DNA of 64,000 bases, from the NCBI GenBank assembly GCA_030062745.1, contig CP099850.1, positions 5,828,001 to 5,892,000 of the forward strand, written 5' to 3'. Under the pieces are notes generated by a model. It did no database searches, was not told where the DNA came from, and saw only the letters and a program-made list of their open reading frames with translations. The DNA is from Capitulum mitella. Lineage: Eukaryota > Arthropoda > Thecostraca > Pollicipedomorpha > Pollicipedidae. Positions 45,894-57,219 of the stretch are shown piece by piece; position 1 is the stretch's first letter; each line of letters opens with the position of its first letter. Made by a program: the position numbers and the translations under genes.

Positions 45894-48800
45894 GTATGTA
45901 AAGATATCTCCTTCCTAGTTACAAACTGCATGGATTGTGCGGCAATTCACTTGGAGAGGAAACGATAGGGGTGTGTAATGAAGTTACTATGAGCGGCTTT
46001 TGAGGCGTCAAAGCCATGTCTTCTGCGGAGCTTCACGGGCCACTGAGCCGGAAGGAATACGCGGCGTTCAAAGCCTAAACAAACGTTGATTACGCACTCA
46101 GCGCTGTGCTCGTGAATCACGAAGGCCCAGGCAATCCCAGGTAACCCGTCAGGAATGAACTTCGGCAAGGAGAATCGATTCTGACCTTTCGCCGGTGACA
46201 TCCATGTCGATCGTTTCCTATGCCGACGCGGTGAAACTGATGGCGGTTGCCACCCGTTCTAGTAACTCCGACCAAAATTATAGGATTTTATGAGGATGAC
46301 CAAAATGTTCGAATTTTGCAAGGATGACAGTAACGCCCATTCAGCTGACTCCGACCGAAGTGATACGATTTTATGGGGAAGACAGGATGCCTCCATAGGA
46401 CAAGCTGAGATGCCCTGAGTGGTTGGCTTGTTACCGGAAATGAGTAGTGTTTTACGTCATCGCAACATGTTGGAGTTGCCTATAAAGCGTTGTGGATGGC
46501 GTCGTTGTCCACAAACGTAGCATGAAATGTGGTATATTATTGAAATTTCAAAAGCAAAGGGCGCATAAGAAAATCTCAAGAAGCAAAGGCGACCATTAAC
46601 ATTACTGACTTGAAGATGTCGACCACAGCATTCGTCTTAAAGCGAAGTAAACATTTCGACTTTATATCAAGAAGTTAAAACAAATGACTCATTATCTTGT
46701 GCCGCCTAATAACTACACTGAAGACTTCCGAGTTGCCTCAACACAGCTGTTACCTAAGATGGACAAAACTTGCCTCTCAGTGAGGGTGACAGATATTGAT
46801 TAAAATTATAGCAGACGTGTAACAGATAACCATCATTTGGGGACAATACAAACTCAAGGCATGGAATGTTACAAAACATGTGGAATGGATTGTTGTTTAG
46901 TGTATATACTTCCCTTTCTGTCAATTTTCCATAGTTTGGCCGAACTGGAACTGTGACAGATCTATTTTTTGCATTTGTAGGTGACAGTTTTGAAGTTTTG
47001 TGCACGTCTTACCGTTAATAAATCAATAAAAATACGGAAAGAGTCGCCATAAAAGCCCGATCGCTACCCGGCTACGCGCATTCTCAGTTCCAGGACTTTA
47101 AACGTCATGAAACGAAGTAGGTGATAAATTTTGATGCCCGCAATTTTTTATTTTGTCTTGCGAATGTACGATCATGATTATTTCAAATCCCATCAGCACA
47201 CTCCACGGCGTCTTTGTTAAGGACTAAAAACTTTGTTGTCCAGTTATTAATAAGTCCACTCCAGAAAATACTGGGTCGCTCATTCAAGCACTGGAAACAT
47301 CCTCTCACCAAACTGCCTGTTAACTGTCGCAACACTGTAACTTTTCATGGTAGAGAAATTAAAAGGAACCAAAGTAACGATCATAAGCCCCACTCAGTGC
47401 ACTGTCTCGCCTATCTTTGTTCCGCCCGTCACCGGAAGCGGACGCCGACTCATGTTTGATGCCTCCCGCTGCGCACCAGGAGCACATCACTCAGCACTGT
47501 TTCTATAGACATCCGGATAATAGACATGCGTACAATTTCGCCAGCAGCGTGTATACCCGGCCCACCAGTGGCGCACACAGGATTTCTGTTCCTGGGTTAT
47601 TCGCTGCCTGCTTGATGATGCATCTTCCAGGATTGAAAACGCGCGTCGGGTTCTCCATCAAATGAACAAACACACGCCAAGCGAACCGCGGATAAAGGAT
47701 ACCCACTTAGGAACTCTAGAGCACAATTAGCGCTCCCCTCTGGTAAACAGGCACCGTCATTACCAGCCGACCTCTAAACAGGAATCAGCCATCACCGGAC
47801 ACCGACTGGCCGCAGAGCCAACCCGGAGGGTCTGGACTGACGGCATCACATTGGCGGCCGCCGCCAGCGCTCCGCAACAAAATCGAATCGGATTTACGCA
47901 GGAAGCTGGGCAGCTGCTGGCTTTCACAGAGGATTGTTCGCACTGGTGGCGAAGCGAGCAGTAATCTAAAATATCTGACAGTGTCTTCCCTGCCTGGTAC
48001 TTTTACGTTCACTTTACCGCGACTCTAGAGAAACTTTGAAATGTACTTTTCATTTCACGTGAAATGAATGCGCTCCCAGCTGTATGGTGTCGCTATCGTA
48101 GAGGGTACTGGAGAGGCCTTAGATTTGGTAGGGCAATAGCTGGCAAGACAGTTTACTTTCGCGACGCAGCAACACCGCCAGACCTCCGATGTCCGTCCTG
48201 ATCCTGGAGACCAGTCCGGACGGGTCCGGACTGAAGACCAGTCCGGACCCGCAGAGGGCAGGAGCGCCAGCCGACTGCTAGGGCGCTTTGCCATGGCGCC
48301 ACCGATGGTACGGAAGGCGTGAGGTGATCTCTGGGTCTTTCTGGCCCTTCTTTGACGCCCGATTTCCCGTTTCACATCCCTGAAACAGTTCGTCAGCTAC
48401 TTATCTGGTTGTCTCACTCCCCTAAACGTTAGAGGCGTCCTCTGTTGTTGAGTGCTCGAAACTATAAATTAATGCTGTCTTCGTTTGGGAAACAACTCGG
48501 CTCACCTTTCTCTGCCCGAACGACTAGCAGCGTCGCCGAATGACGCGTCGCTGGCTGGGCCGCCGCCGTTACCGCCTTCTCCGTCGGGCAGCTCTGCTCG
48601 CATCAGTGAACGAACAGCGATGCAGCCGAACGCAGGCTCAGCCAGGCCTCTGTTTCTTCTGCCGCGCGGAGATAAGGCAGAAAAACAGTCACGGCTCGTC
48701 TGCGGTAACATCCGCTCCCAATGCGGGTATCACTCAGCACGCACGAAGTGCGCCGCCTGGGCACGCTCGTGCTACGGAGCCGAACGCGACCGACCCGCTA

Positions 48801-50458
48801 ACCTCACAGGTCAAGGCAAACCGTATGACCTAGTAGATCATGGCCTATATCACTGAATTTTCACACGACCAGAGTTCCAGATGGTTCGTTCTAGCCCTGA
48901 AAATGTAATGTCACAATCTGTTATAATTTTAGAAATTATTCATTTCTTATAATTTTAGAGATTAGAGATACGAGACAAGCATCGCTCCTCCCCTCAACTG
49001 CGTATATTTTTCAGAACCCATCCACTGAACGTGAAGAAGTTGTGCAAAACTGCGGGGACATGTCTTCCGCAGTTTTTCAGAAGTGGCGATTTGCCCCCCC
49101 CCCCCTAGTTTAAGTTAGTTTTTAAGTTTAAGGTATCAGATAGGTATGCCCCATTGGTGACGCAGTTTCTTTGCAATTTGAAGTCGAACAAAAGGAATTT
49201 CAGGCTTAGTTTGTCATCAACGCCCGAAAAATGATTTTCTGCCCCCTGCCCTATCAATTTGCGGTGGATTGCAGGCAGTTCGTCCCCCCCCCGCCGCAAC
49301 TGCTGAACCGTGCCATGGGTTTTCTTTAGGCATTTGAAACGAAAACCCGTGCTTTGGCAAATGGCTTGTTACCTTTTCTCCCTAATTCCTGATAGCAGAC
49401 GCACTGGAGTTTGTGTTGACGGGGCCGTGGTCGGCCCGAGTGTTTCGGCAGTGAGCCAGGAGATAAGAGGGCGACTGACCTATCGGATCACTGAAACGGC
49501 CGAGTTGTTTGTGGATTACTGTCGCAATGAGGCGGCGGGACCCCCGGATGAAAGCTAAGGGGCCGTCCTCGGCTGGGATGGGGTCATTGACGCCTCCCTT
49601 AATGCTCTTAGTCAGACTCCTACTTTGCTCCGTCTGAAAGCTACGAAATGATCCATTCTGGATGAAAGGCCAGCCAATGCGCCAAAGCGCCCGCATAAAC
49701 AAAATACATTTGCTCCGCCGTCGTTGACGCAGTGGGAGATACCCGAAGGTTGCATATACGACAAATGATCGTTATTCAACGTCAGCCGTTGTGTGTTGTG
49801 AAGCGCACTGCTGCGTCTGTGTGTCCAAAGCTGAACTTCAAAGCTAATTTATGCACCTCGCAGATTTTTGTTATGACAACAAAGATTAGCCGGTTATCGT
49901 TTTTTATATCACAGACGGCTGAATCATGACACATTTATTGCTTTGTATTCCCTACGTGCACTTTTGCATGACTGATATCGTATGCATGTCCGGAATCATT
50001 GCATCATTGCAATCATTGCAGTCAATATTAAGAGGGCGAAAGAGTGTCTCTAGAGTTGGATGTGATCTCTTGTTAAAAAGGCCTTGTTCGATCAACGCAG
50101 ATGTAGTGCGCAAAGTGCTGAAGCCGGTTAACGTTCTGCTCAAGCTGATCCGCACTAAAATGTTTCCTGACATCTCAATGTGATGTCAGAGATTAATGGA
50201 CAATGCGAACAAACGTATCACGTACAATGAAAATCAACCCGACGTCCCTAGAAATGCGTTCTGTCTGGTATGATTTGTCCGGTATTCCATCAGTGCTGGC
50301 TTCCCCAGCCCAACAGGATGTTGGGATTGTCTCGAATACCAACACATTATGGGCTCGGCAATTTACGTTGAATGAAGATTAATGTTGACATATGGCTTTC
50401 CTCTATCATTTTAACAGCTAACTGCTGGTCTCCTCCATTATTCAAATAACAAGCTGCT
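45894..50458. other. intron 2
   Basis: 4.8-kb intron in total. No gene recognised. A GC-rich block at about 48480-48830 has open frames on both strands without domains. C-tracts lie at about 49094 and 49284. GGGTCATTGACGC at 49581-49593 is a 12/13 match to the ecdysone-element consensus. Confidence 0.45.
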
Positions 50459-50479
50459 CTCTCTGTCTCCTTCTCTCTC

Positions 50480-50534
<55 letters not shown>
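50459..50534 (+). repeat. (CT)n microsatellite in intron 2
   Basis: A nearly pure CT tract, continuing as CT/CG-rich sequence to a CATGCAG at 50555-50561. It forms a long polypyrimidine tract about 150 bp before the real exon 3 acceptor. Confidence 0.9.
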
Positions 50535-50710
50535 TCTCTCGCTCGCTCGCCGTCGCATGCAGGATCAGATGCTGGCGTTCACTAAGGGCTGTTCGTTCAG
50601 TTCACTCGTCACCGGCCTCTGCTCAGGCTCCTCCTCGCTGACGTTCGTCTCGTCAGCTGGGGGCCGCGTTCCGTTCCGCCGCCGTCTCACCGGCCGCCGT
50701 TCCGTTCCAG

Positions 50711-50793
50711 CGCCATCAACCCGATCCTGTACAACGCCATGTCGGCCAAGTTCCGGCGGGCCTTCCGGCAGGCGTTCCGACTCATCGGCTGCC
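50711..50793 (+). CDS. ETHR: ETH receptor-like GPCR, coding exon 3 (residues 397-425: NPILY and helix 8)
   Basis: 83-nt exon. The acceptor CGTTCCGTTCCAG ends at 50710; the first base completes Ser397 and the exon continues AINPILYNAMSAKFRRAFRQ. It contains N400-P401-I402-L403-Y404 (the NPxxY switch), the amphipathic helix 8 (F411, R412, F415) and Cys424, a typical palmitoylation position. The donor is a perfect GTGAGT at 50794, leaving one base of Arg425 (phase 1). If the donor were ignored, translation would stop two codons later (CGT GAG TAG), giving a very short tail. Splicing to 54547 is preferred because phase, acceptor and tail motif all fit. Confidence 0.93.
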
Positions 50794-51950
50794 GTGAGTA
50801 GCTGCCCGGACGGCCGGAACTCGGCCTGCCTCTGTTTTGGCAGCCTGAAGCGGTATCGGGCTGTGGTGGAGTTGGAGGGCGTTCATCCCGGGCCAGAGTG
50901 GCAGCTGAGAAGTAGTCGGATGATCCCGGTTGAGTTATGCGAGTGGACGAGTGGTTTCTTTTTGTGACCGTTTACGGGTCTTAACCATTATCGGTTAAGT
51001 CTTATCGATCTTAACCATAATAAGGGCTAGGGGTGCTCTTAACCATTATCGGACAGGACATATTATAACTCCGCGCCAGTCGAACGCGTTGTAATTATTG
51101 CTCTTCGCGTTACTACCATTTCCGATGTCGGTTTCAGCTTCTGTCAGCGTGACACTTGGCGTTCCGTAATTTCTGAGACAGTAAGCACAATAATGACTGT
51201 GCGTTGCTGGAATTTCGCAGGTTACCATTTCGGCTCAAGCGCCGGTTTCTGAAAGAGGTTTCGTCAAAATCGGACAACAGATAACAATACTTTCGACAGA
51301 CCTTCAGCGTAAACATAACTCGTCATGGCTCACCACCACGGGATGGAATGCCACCGGTTCAGCGTCCGCACACTGCCGTGAAATGGAGCGGACTGACCGC
51401 ACGTCAGGTCATTTCTGTCGGTACTGCCGGCCGGGGAGGTTGGCTGGCTATAATATCCGCAGAGCACCACGGAACAGAAGCAGCTTGCGACGGAGCCAGA
51501 CAGCAGAAATGCGCTAGAGAGACAGCAAGAATTAAGGAAATGCGGTTAATGAGATAGGGTCACAGACAATCAGGATGACGAGGGAGGAAATGCATGCTAT
51601 GTGGTCGGGACCGGAAGAGAACAAGTTCATCTGAATCATTCCACACTTTGCCTGAGGCTAACGATGTAGGCATAAGCCCGCACCATGCGCGGAGCGATAT
51701 TGGGAAACGCTGGGGCGGTGCAATGGATTTTTGATGCAGGAAAGATGGGATGTAGTTCAAGCGATGTGAATTTGGATGATGTGGAGAATCGCAGGACGTG
51801 GAAAACGTCTCATACGGTGGCTTAGACATGATTTTTGTCCGTTAATTTTACTAATTTAACGCCGTATAAGGCCCTTTGGAGGTGGAACAGTTCCAGCGAC
51901 CTCATTTAATCATGAAAATACCATTGCCATTTTCAAAGCGATTGTCTTGT
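50794..51950. other. intron 3, 5' part
   Basis: No gene recognised. A small repeat, TTAACCATTATCGG or variants, occurs three times at about 50983, 51013 and 51037. Confidence 0.45.
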
Positions 51951-52001
51951 CCAGAATATATCCAAAAGATCCTAAAGCAAAACGTGAGCACATAAGTGTA
52001 T

Positions 52002-52049
<48 letters not shown>

Positions 52050-52100
52050 CAGGAAGGGCTTTACTGCTTTTCTGCCAGGATACATCCGAAAGGCCCTGAA

Positions 52101-52160
<60 letters not shown>
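51951..52160 (+). repeat. duplicated 28-bp sequence with (TA)n tracts
   Basis: CCAGAATATATCCAAAAGAT... (51951-51978) and CCAGGATACATCCGAAAGGC... (52075-52102) are 28-bp direct repeats that differ at six positions, all transitions. They are followed by TA-rich tracts at about 52013-52048 and 52103-52160. The pair immediately precedes the Penelope-like reading frame and looks like duplicated 5' sequence of that element. Confidence 0.6.
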
Positions 52161-52164
<4 letters not shown>

Positions 52165-53968
52165 TGATACTTATGGCGATAACAACATACAAGAGCAACT
52201 ACAAGCCGAAAACACCAAAAAACCGAAGTAGACTACCCAGGACTGCCCTAGAATTGTGTCTACGTAAAGCAGCGAAAGAGCTATGTGACGTCGCTGACAT
52301 AACCGTTCGAAAAGCCGTCAAGTCCCGGTTTTTTTGTTATCATGGACAGTGCTGACTATCATCGTAAGACGCAAGCAATCTTAGATGACAGCGAGAAGTT
52401 CAAGAAGGCCACTTGTAACTTGGTGGAGAAGTTGAAGAAAAAAGGCCAACGATTTGGTATCTGCTCGAACAAGCAATCAACAAACCTGAAGCTCGAGCGC
52501 GTCATCTGCGACTACAACCCCGGTTACTTTTACGGTACCGTGCAGATGCACAAGCCAGATAACCCTCTGCGCCCTAGAATACCCCAGGTATTCCTGCCAA
52601 CGTTCCACGTGGTGAAACAACTAAATGCCATCTGCCGCCATATCTGCCTCTTAACTACTCACTAAAATCATCTTCATAATTTGACTTGCTGAAGAACAGA
52701 GAAAGGCATAAAATCCTGGCGTCGCTGGATTTTTGTAAACCATCAACATCCTTTGTGACTATGCCTATCAACATGGCGCTTTACCATCTCCCGACATCCC
52801 TGACAACATTCTGGCCGCCCTGTTGAGGTTGTGCACAACAAAAGCACCTTTCAGGTGCCCCCAGGGCAAGATGCATTATCAGATTGATGGTGTTGCCATG
52901 GATTTCACTCTGGGCGTGCTTTTTGCTCAAGCGTTTATGACCTCAGTGAAAGAAAGAATTCTGCAAGGTGAAGCAGTAAAGCTCTTCCTGCACTGCAGGT
53001 ATATAGATGACATCCTCGTAGATATCAAGGATCTGGGCAGCTTAAACTTGCTGAGAACCAAACTACAAGCGGATTCCGGCTTGAGCCTTACCACCGAGGA
53101 AGTCGCGCAAATAATTTCGGCTTCCTAGACGTGGCGATTGACGCTCAGACAGGCACTTTGTCACCCGCCTACACCGAAAACCTACCGACGCTGGAAAATG
53201 TCTGAACGGCGACAGCGAGCTCACCGGCCGTTAGAAGGCGAGCTTGATCAGAGCCAATGTCCATTGCGCTCTAAAGCATTGCTCCTCGTGGGTTCTTCTG
53301 CATCAAGAACTCCGAAGAGTCAAGCAGATACTTGTTCAACAACTACCCAATGGGACTCATCGATAACATCAGCAACGAGGCCGAGTCTGAGCATCACAAC
53401 CATGATGCAGCTCCCACGGATCAGACTACAACTACCCACTAGCTCTTCTACAAGAATACCATGTCTTCTAGCCACAAAGTGGCCGAGAAGGTGCTCCAAG
53501 ACATCATTAATCGAAATATAAAGACGCAGAAGATAGACTAAAACTCATCATTTGCTACAAAAGTCCTACGACATCCTCCATCATCCTGAGGAGCAACACG
53601 TCCAAAGATCCTGCTGTTCTTACACAGTCCAACGTTATCCGTTTCTACAACCGTGAAAAAGGAGATTGCGCACTTCTTGAAAACGATGGCTACGTTGGAC
53701 ACACCACGACATGCCCAGCAGACGAGTGATCATGCACTTGCAAAACGGTGGCCCCCATACGCACATTGAACGGTTCCACCAAGAGAAACCAACTAGACCA
53801 GACATGTTTAATAATCTGAGAGTCGCCGCAACTGACAACAACAGACGACGACTCCAAATACTGGAAGCCATTTATATGCACGGCTTGAACCCGACCATCA
53901 GCAGTCAAGTCAATGCCTGGGGCACCCTGCAACTTTCTGACGGTGCTTCGCTGAGACGACGAATTTAG
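52161..53968 (+). mobile_element. decayed Penelope-like retroelement (RT plus GIY-YIG endonuclease)
   Basis: Fragments of one protein appear in order across shifted frames. An N-terminal basic region (52161-52350) is followed by YGTVQMHKP..NPLRPRI, an RT finger motif (about 52530-52600). Palm motif IDGVAM (52883) is DFTLG where the family has GSPLG. Catalytic YIDD lies at 53000-53011, then GFLDV (53119-53133). A C-terminal GIY-YIG-type endonuclease follows (GDCALL, YVG at 53691-53699; MHLQNGGPHTH and LEAIYMHGLNPTI to the stop at 53966). The first palm Asp segment (FDVVSLFTN type) is damaged near 52730 and several frameshifts are present, so it is inactive. It inserted in intron 3 of the receptor, same strand. 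Confidence 0.85.
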
Positions 53969-54327
53969 ATTCTCGCAGGCCAAAAATACGAAGATCTGTG
54001 TGATTTATGCGCGTGTTTGGTCAACGTTTTCATCTAATCGTGAGTCTGAACTATTTCACTACATTCTTGAAAATGTTCTAATGTGGGACGAAACGTTGAA
54101 AAAAGCTAAATATGTACTGGGCTCTGTCTTTTATACTATGAACCATCTACAAGGCCATCCACGAACCATCAGGCCTTGTTTCGAACCCGACCCAATAACG
54201 AAGAAAACTATACGAAATATCGAAAACTTATCCAACAACGTCACCAGTGCCAATCAAGCTGTCGTTTTCCACGAGCAATATTTGAAGAACAGTCTGCTTT
54301 CAAAATGTTCGTATCTGTCTGTCTATC

Positions 54328-54330
<3 letters not shown>
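53969..54330 (+). other. 3' trailer of the Penelope-like element
   Basis: Contains GGGACGAAACGTTG (54084-54097), which resembles the 3' half of the hammerhead-ribozyme core carried by many Penelope-like elements. An open stretch to 54310 follows. It may be the start of a second, truncated copy, since these elements often insert as partial tandems. Confidence 0.3.

Positions 54331-54416
<86 letters not shown>
54331..54416 (+). repeat. (TA)n followed by (AG)n microsatellite
   Basis: Pure AT dinucleotides at 54331-54384, then GTAT and pure AG at 54389-54416. Confidence 0.95.
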
Positions 54417-54420
<4 letters not shown>

Positions 54421-54546
54421 TTAATGTAACATTCCTTCATTCGGAAATGAACTTCGTGGCGCAGAAATCCAAAACGGATAAGGTCCGCACCCGCACTAGC
54501 GGCCAGCGAGTTCAGCCTCCGTAACTCGGACCCTGTTCTGCCGCAG

Positions 54547-54671
54547 GTAAACCGCCGCCCCAGTACAACGGCCTGCCGCTCTGTGGCGCCGAGTATTACA
54601 GGACGGCTGACGGCTGCCACAGCCGCGCCGCCGGCGCCGGCAGGTCGGCCGTGAGGGGCACGCCACTGTAA
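54547..54671 (+). CDS. ETHR: ETH receptor-like GPCR, coding exon 4 (residues 425-465: C-terminal tail)
   Basis: Acceptor CTGTTCTGCCGCAG ends at 54546. The first two bases complete Arg425 from exon 3. The frame then reads KPPPQYNGLPLCGAEYY and continues to TAA at 54669-54671, giving a total of 465 residues, close to insect ETH receptors. Support is by phase, acceptor quality, GC-rich coding composition and the basic/Pro/Tyr start, which resembles the membrane-proximal tail of TRH/ETH receptors; there is no strong domain. The stop codon lies in the first unit of a 28-bp minisatellite, so the last few residues (about 457-465) are repeat-derived. The alternative is that exon 3 is terminal and this is intergenic. 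Confidence 0.7.
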
Positions 54672-54840
54672 ACGGGCAGCGGGAGGCACGCCACTGTAGC
54701 AGGACAACGGGAGACACGCCGATGTAGACGGGCAGTAGGGGACACAGCACAGCAGGCGGACAGCGGGAGACACGTCACTGTAGCCGGGCAGCGGGAGACG
54801 CGCCACTGTAGCCGGGTAGCGGGAGACATGCTACTGTAAC
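54653..54840 (+). repeat. 28-bp minisatellite across the receptor stop codon
   Basis: CGCCACTGTA-type cores start at 54661, 54689, 54717, 54773, 54801 and 54829, all on a 28-bp lattice; the unit at about 54745 is degenerate. Each unit also has GGGCAGCGGGAGACA. TGTAA or TGTAG is present in nearly every unit, so the stop is reinforced whatever the copy number. Confidence 0.85.
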
Positions 54841-55907
54841 CGACAGCTGACGGCAGAGACCGAGCGTGGTCAGAAGAGCAGGTGAGGACGGTGACCACAC
54901 TGTGTTGCTGCTGGCCGAGTACTTGAGAGACTGTCAGACAAATCTGAGTGGTTTTCACGTGGGTATCCACACACGCCATGACGGTTGCTCATTCCAGAGC
55001 GAAGTGGACCGTTTTCGAACTAATATTACGCACTGCAGCTCTGGTTAGGCGTTGGGCTGTCGAAAATCGTTAAGTCCTGGAAACTTGATTTCCAGGTTGA
55101 ACGTTGTGTGCTCTGGAGGAAGTAGCGGCTTGAACGATACTCTGACACGCTTCATGAGTGCGTGACAGAGGGGTCGGGCAGACGGATAGACATTACCGCC
55201 TGCACGCTTGATATGGGCTTTTTGGAGTGCTGAAGAAAGGGCACATTTCTGTTCCGACTAGCTTCGACATTGCCATTTGCGAGAGACACGGCTGGCAGGG
55301 ATCAACATCGCCTCACAACAGTGAGGTTAAGGCGTCTGGAGCAACGATTTATAACGGTCTCGATGCCCCGCATCGAGAGAACATGAATGCTTCATCGGTA
55401 GCCGCTCGGAGCGTTCTGTGCTGCTTTGTCAATAAGGCTATCGGCGACGCGATGTCGGTATTCTGCGTTTCAATCAGCTTTCCCGAGTCATGTCTTCGTC
55501 ATTTATCTCTCATCACAAATATATAACGAGTGTGGTGAATTCATGTGTTGCACGCCTTGTGCGCGACGATACATAACGTGTCGTTTTGGGTAGGAAAAGA
55601 GCGCCGTTATTCGTAAGTGCGTACGTGTTTCGACAGAGCATGCCTGTCGTCTTCATGGTCGGCGTCAACATATCCATGTTAGCGATGTTAAGTGTCATCG
55701 GCCGGACCTGCCGCGAAATTCATCCGCAGATGACGCCTCCGGCAGTTTCGTCCGGCTTGACTTCGCGCTGAAATGCCCATGGTCATCGCTCGGCTTTCGT
55801 GCCCAGGGCTGCCTGCACGTGCCGCACTGCCGCCGGCAGTGCGGGCGCGGGACCGGCGCCATTCGGCGCGCTGCTTGTTTCCATCAGCAGCTTTTCGGTG
55901 TCACTTG
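54841..55907. other. putative receptor 3' untranslated region / downstream DNA
   Basis: No further coding exon recognised. On the minus strand TGAAGA, a 6-bp stem (CGACAG...CTGTCG) and AAAC (55627-55655) resemble a degraded hammerhead core. Confidence 0.3.
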
Positions 55908-55913
55908 AATAAA
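55908..55913 (+). terminator. candidate polyadenylation signal AATAAA
   Basis: First AATAAA found downstream of the receptor stop, 1.24 kb after 54671. Motif only. Confidence 0.25.
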
Positions 55914-57215
55914 TTGAGATACGGCTTCAGCCTTTTGCCCTGGAAAAGGGTTCTGCATTTCAGCGCGGGTGGATTGTGGCAGTTTTCAAAGGATATCACT
56001 GAACAGATGAGAAGAGGAGATGAAGTATTTAATCTAAAAAAAAGATGGTGAAACGAAGAAGAAATTCTGCCGGACATCTCTTGAACTAAAGGACGAATTT
56101 GAATATTTCAGACTATGAATGATACGCCCGTACCGTGTCACCTCGAGATAAAAGGAGAATTGAGCTATCGACAATACTGAGGCAGTAGGTGAAAGCCAAA
56201 GGCAAATGTGTTGTGATGTACTTAAAGAAGAACTTCTATATGTTAACTTTACTTGTGAACTATGATTGCTGGGACAAGGTAAGATGTAGGATACCCTCTC
56301 ATTGAGAGAGTATCTCATAAGATGGGATACCCCAGATTCCAAATTACTTGATACTTCAAGCATATCATGCCTTTGCACAACAACACCGCCATTTTTGGGC
56401 TCAAGCCAAAGGTCAAATGAGGTAAATATCCCACTGTGAGAATATCCTGAGGTCAATATCTCAGAAACCGCAGAACCAACTTGATTAAGTCGAACTTTAA
56501 GCAATAACCCTGTATTACACGACAAAAAAGCAACACAGCCTTCAAATGGCTGTTACAGCTCGTTTCTGGATGGAAGTGTAGCTGCATTTTAAAAAAGTGC
56601 AAATATATAATTGAGTTGTGATGAACTAATACACTTTCAAAAATGTTACAAATTAAACTCCCATGGTATGAGGTCATTACCGCAACATTTGAGTTTGCAA
56701 GGCAAAAAAAGGATAACTCTTTATATGTTATGGAAGCATGCGTATTCCTAAATATATACAAAGCATATTGTGTTCTGGATATCTAACCTAGCAAAGCAGG
56801 TAGAACAGGTATTAACACCAGTTTCGGTTCCCATGCACTTGAAACTGAAGTTCATTTTAGCCTGGTCATTAAACAGAAAGTGATACCGAACGCTTGCACG
56901 TAGCTATCTTCAGAGCATCTGCTAAAACGAACCCCACGATAATAGGTGCGTTGCAATACAAGGTCTTGTTTTGTTTGTATCACAAGCATGTCTTCAGCTG
57001 GACTATGGGCTGGAATATACAAGCGCACTCTGAATGTTGATGCATGATAATGAAGTATTTCCTTGTACATCTCAGTGCAGTGGCCAGAGGGTCGCGTAGG
57101 TCGCATGTTGCGACCCTGTGAAATGGAGGGAACACGCATAAACAAACAGGGTGTCTCCAAATTCATGTTATCTCTTTATAAGCTGAATATCATGAAAAGA
57201 ATGGGCACATGATTC
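55914..57215. other. AT-rich intergenic DNA, probably old repeats
   Basis: AT-rich with a GATACCCTCTC...GAGAGAGTATC inverted repeat near 56284-56312 and further GGGATACCCC variants. Several TGACC/GGTCA motifs recall the TTAA elements, but no matching ends were found. The minus-strand frames 56034-56525 and 56453-56761 are unrecognised. Confidence 0.35.
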
Positions 57216-57219
57216 ATGC

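Noticed and set aside
50794-50802. In-frame TAG just after exon 3 as the receptor stop
   Set aside because: It lies inside a perfect GTGAGT donor, and a phase-matched acceptor at 54546 extends the protein by 41 residues with a plausible tail. Kept only as an alternative.
56284-56330. GATACCCTCTC inverted repeats as a transposon end
   Set aside because: The repeats are local and no second terminus or TTAA flank matches.
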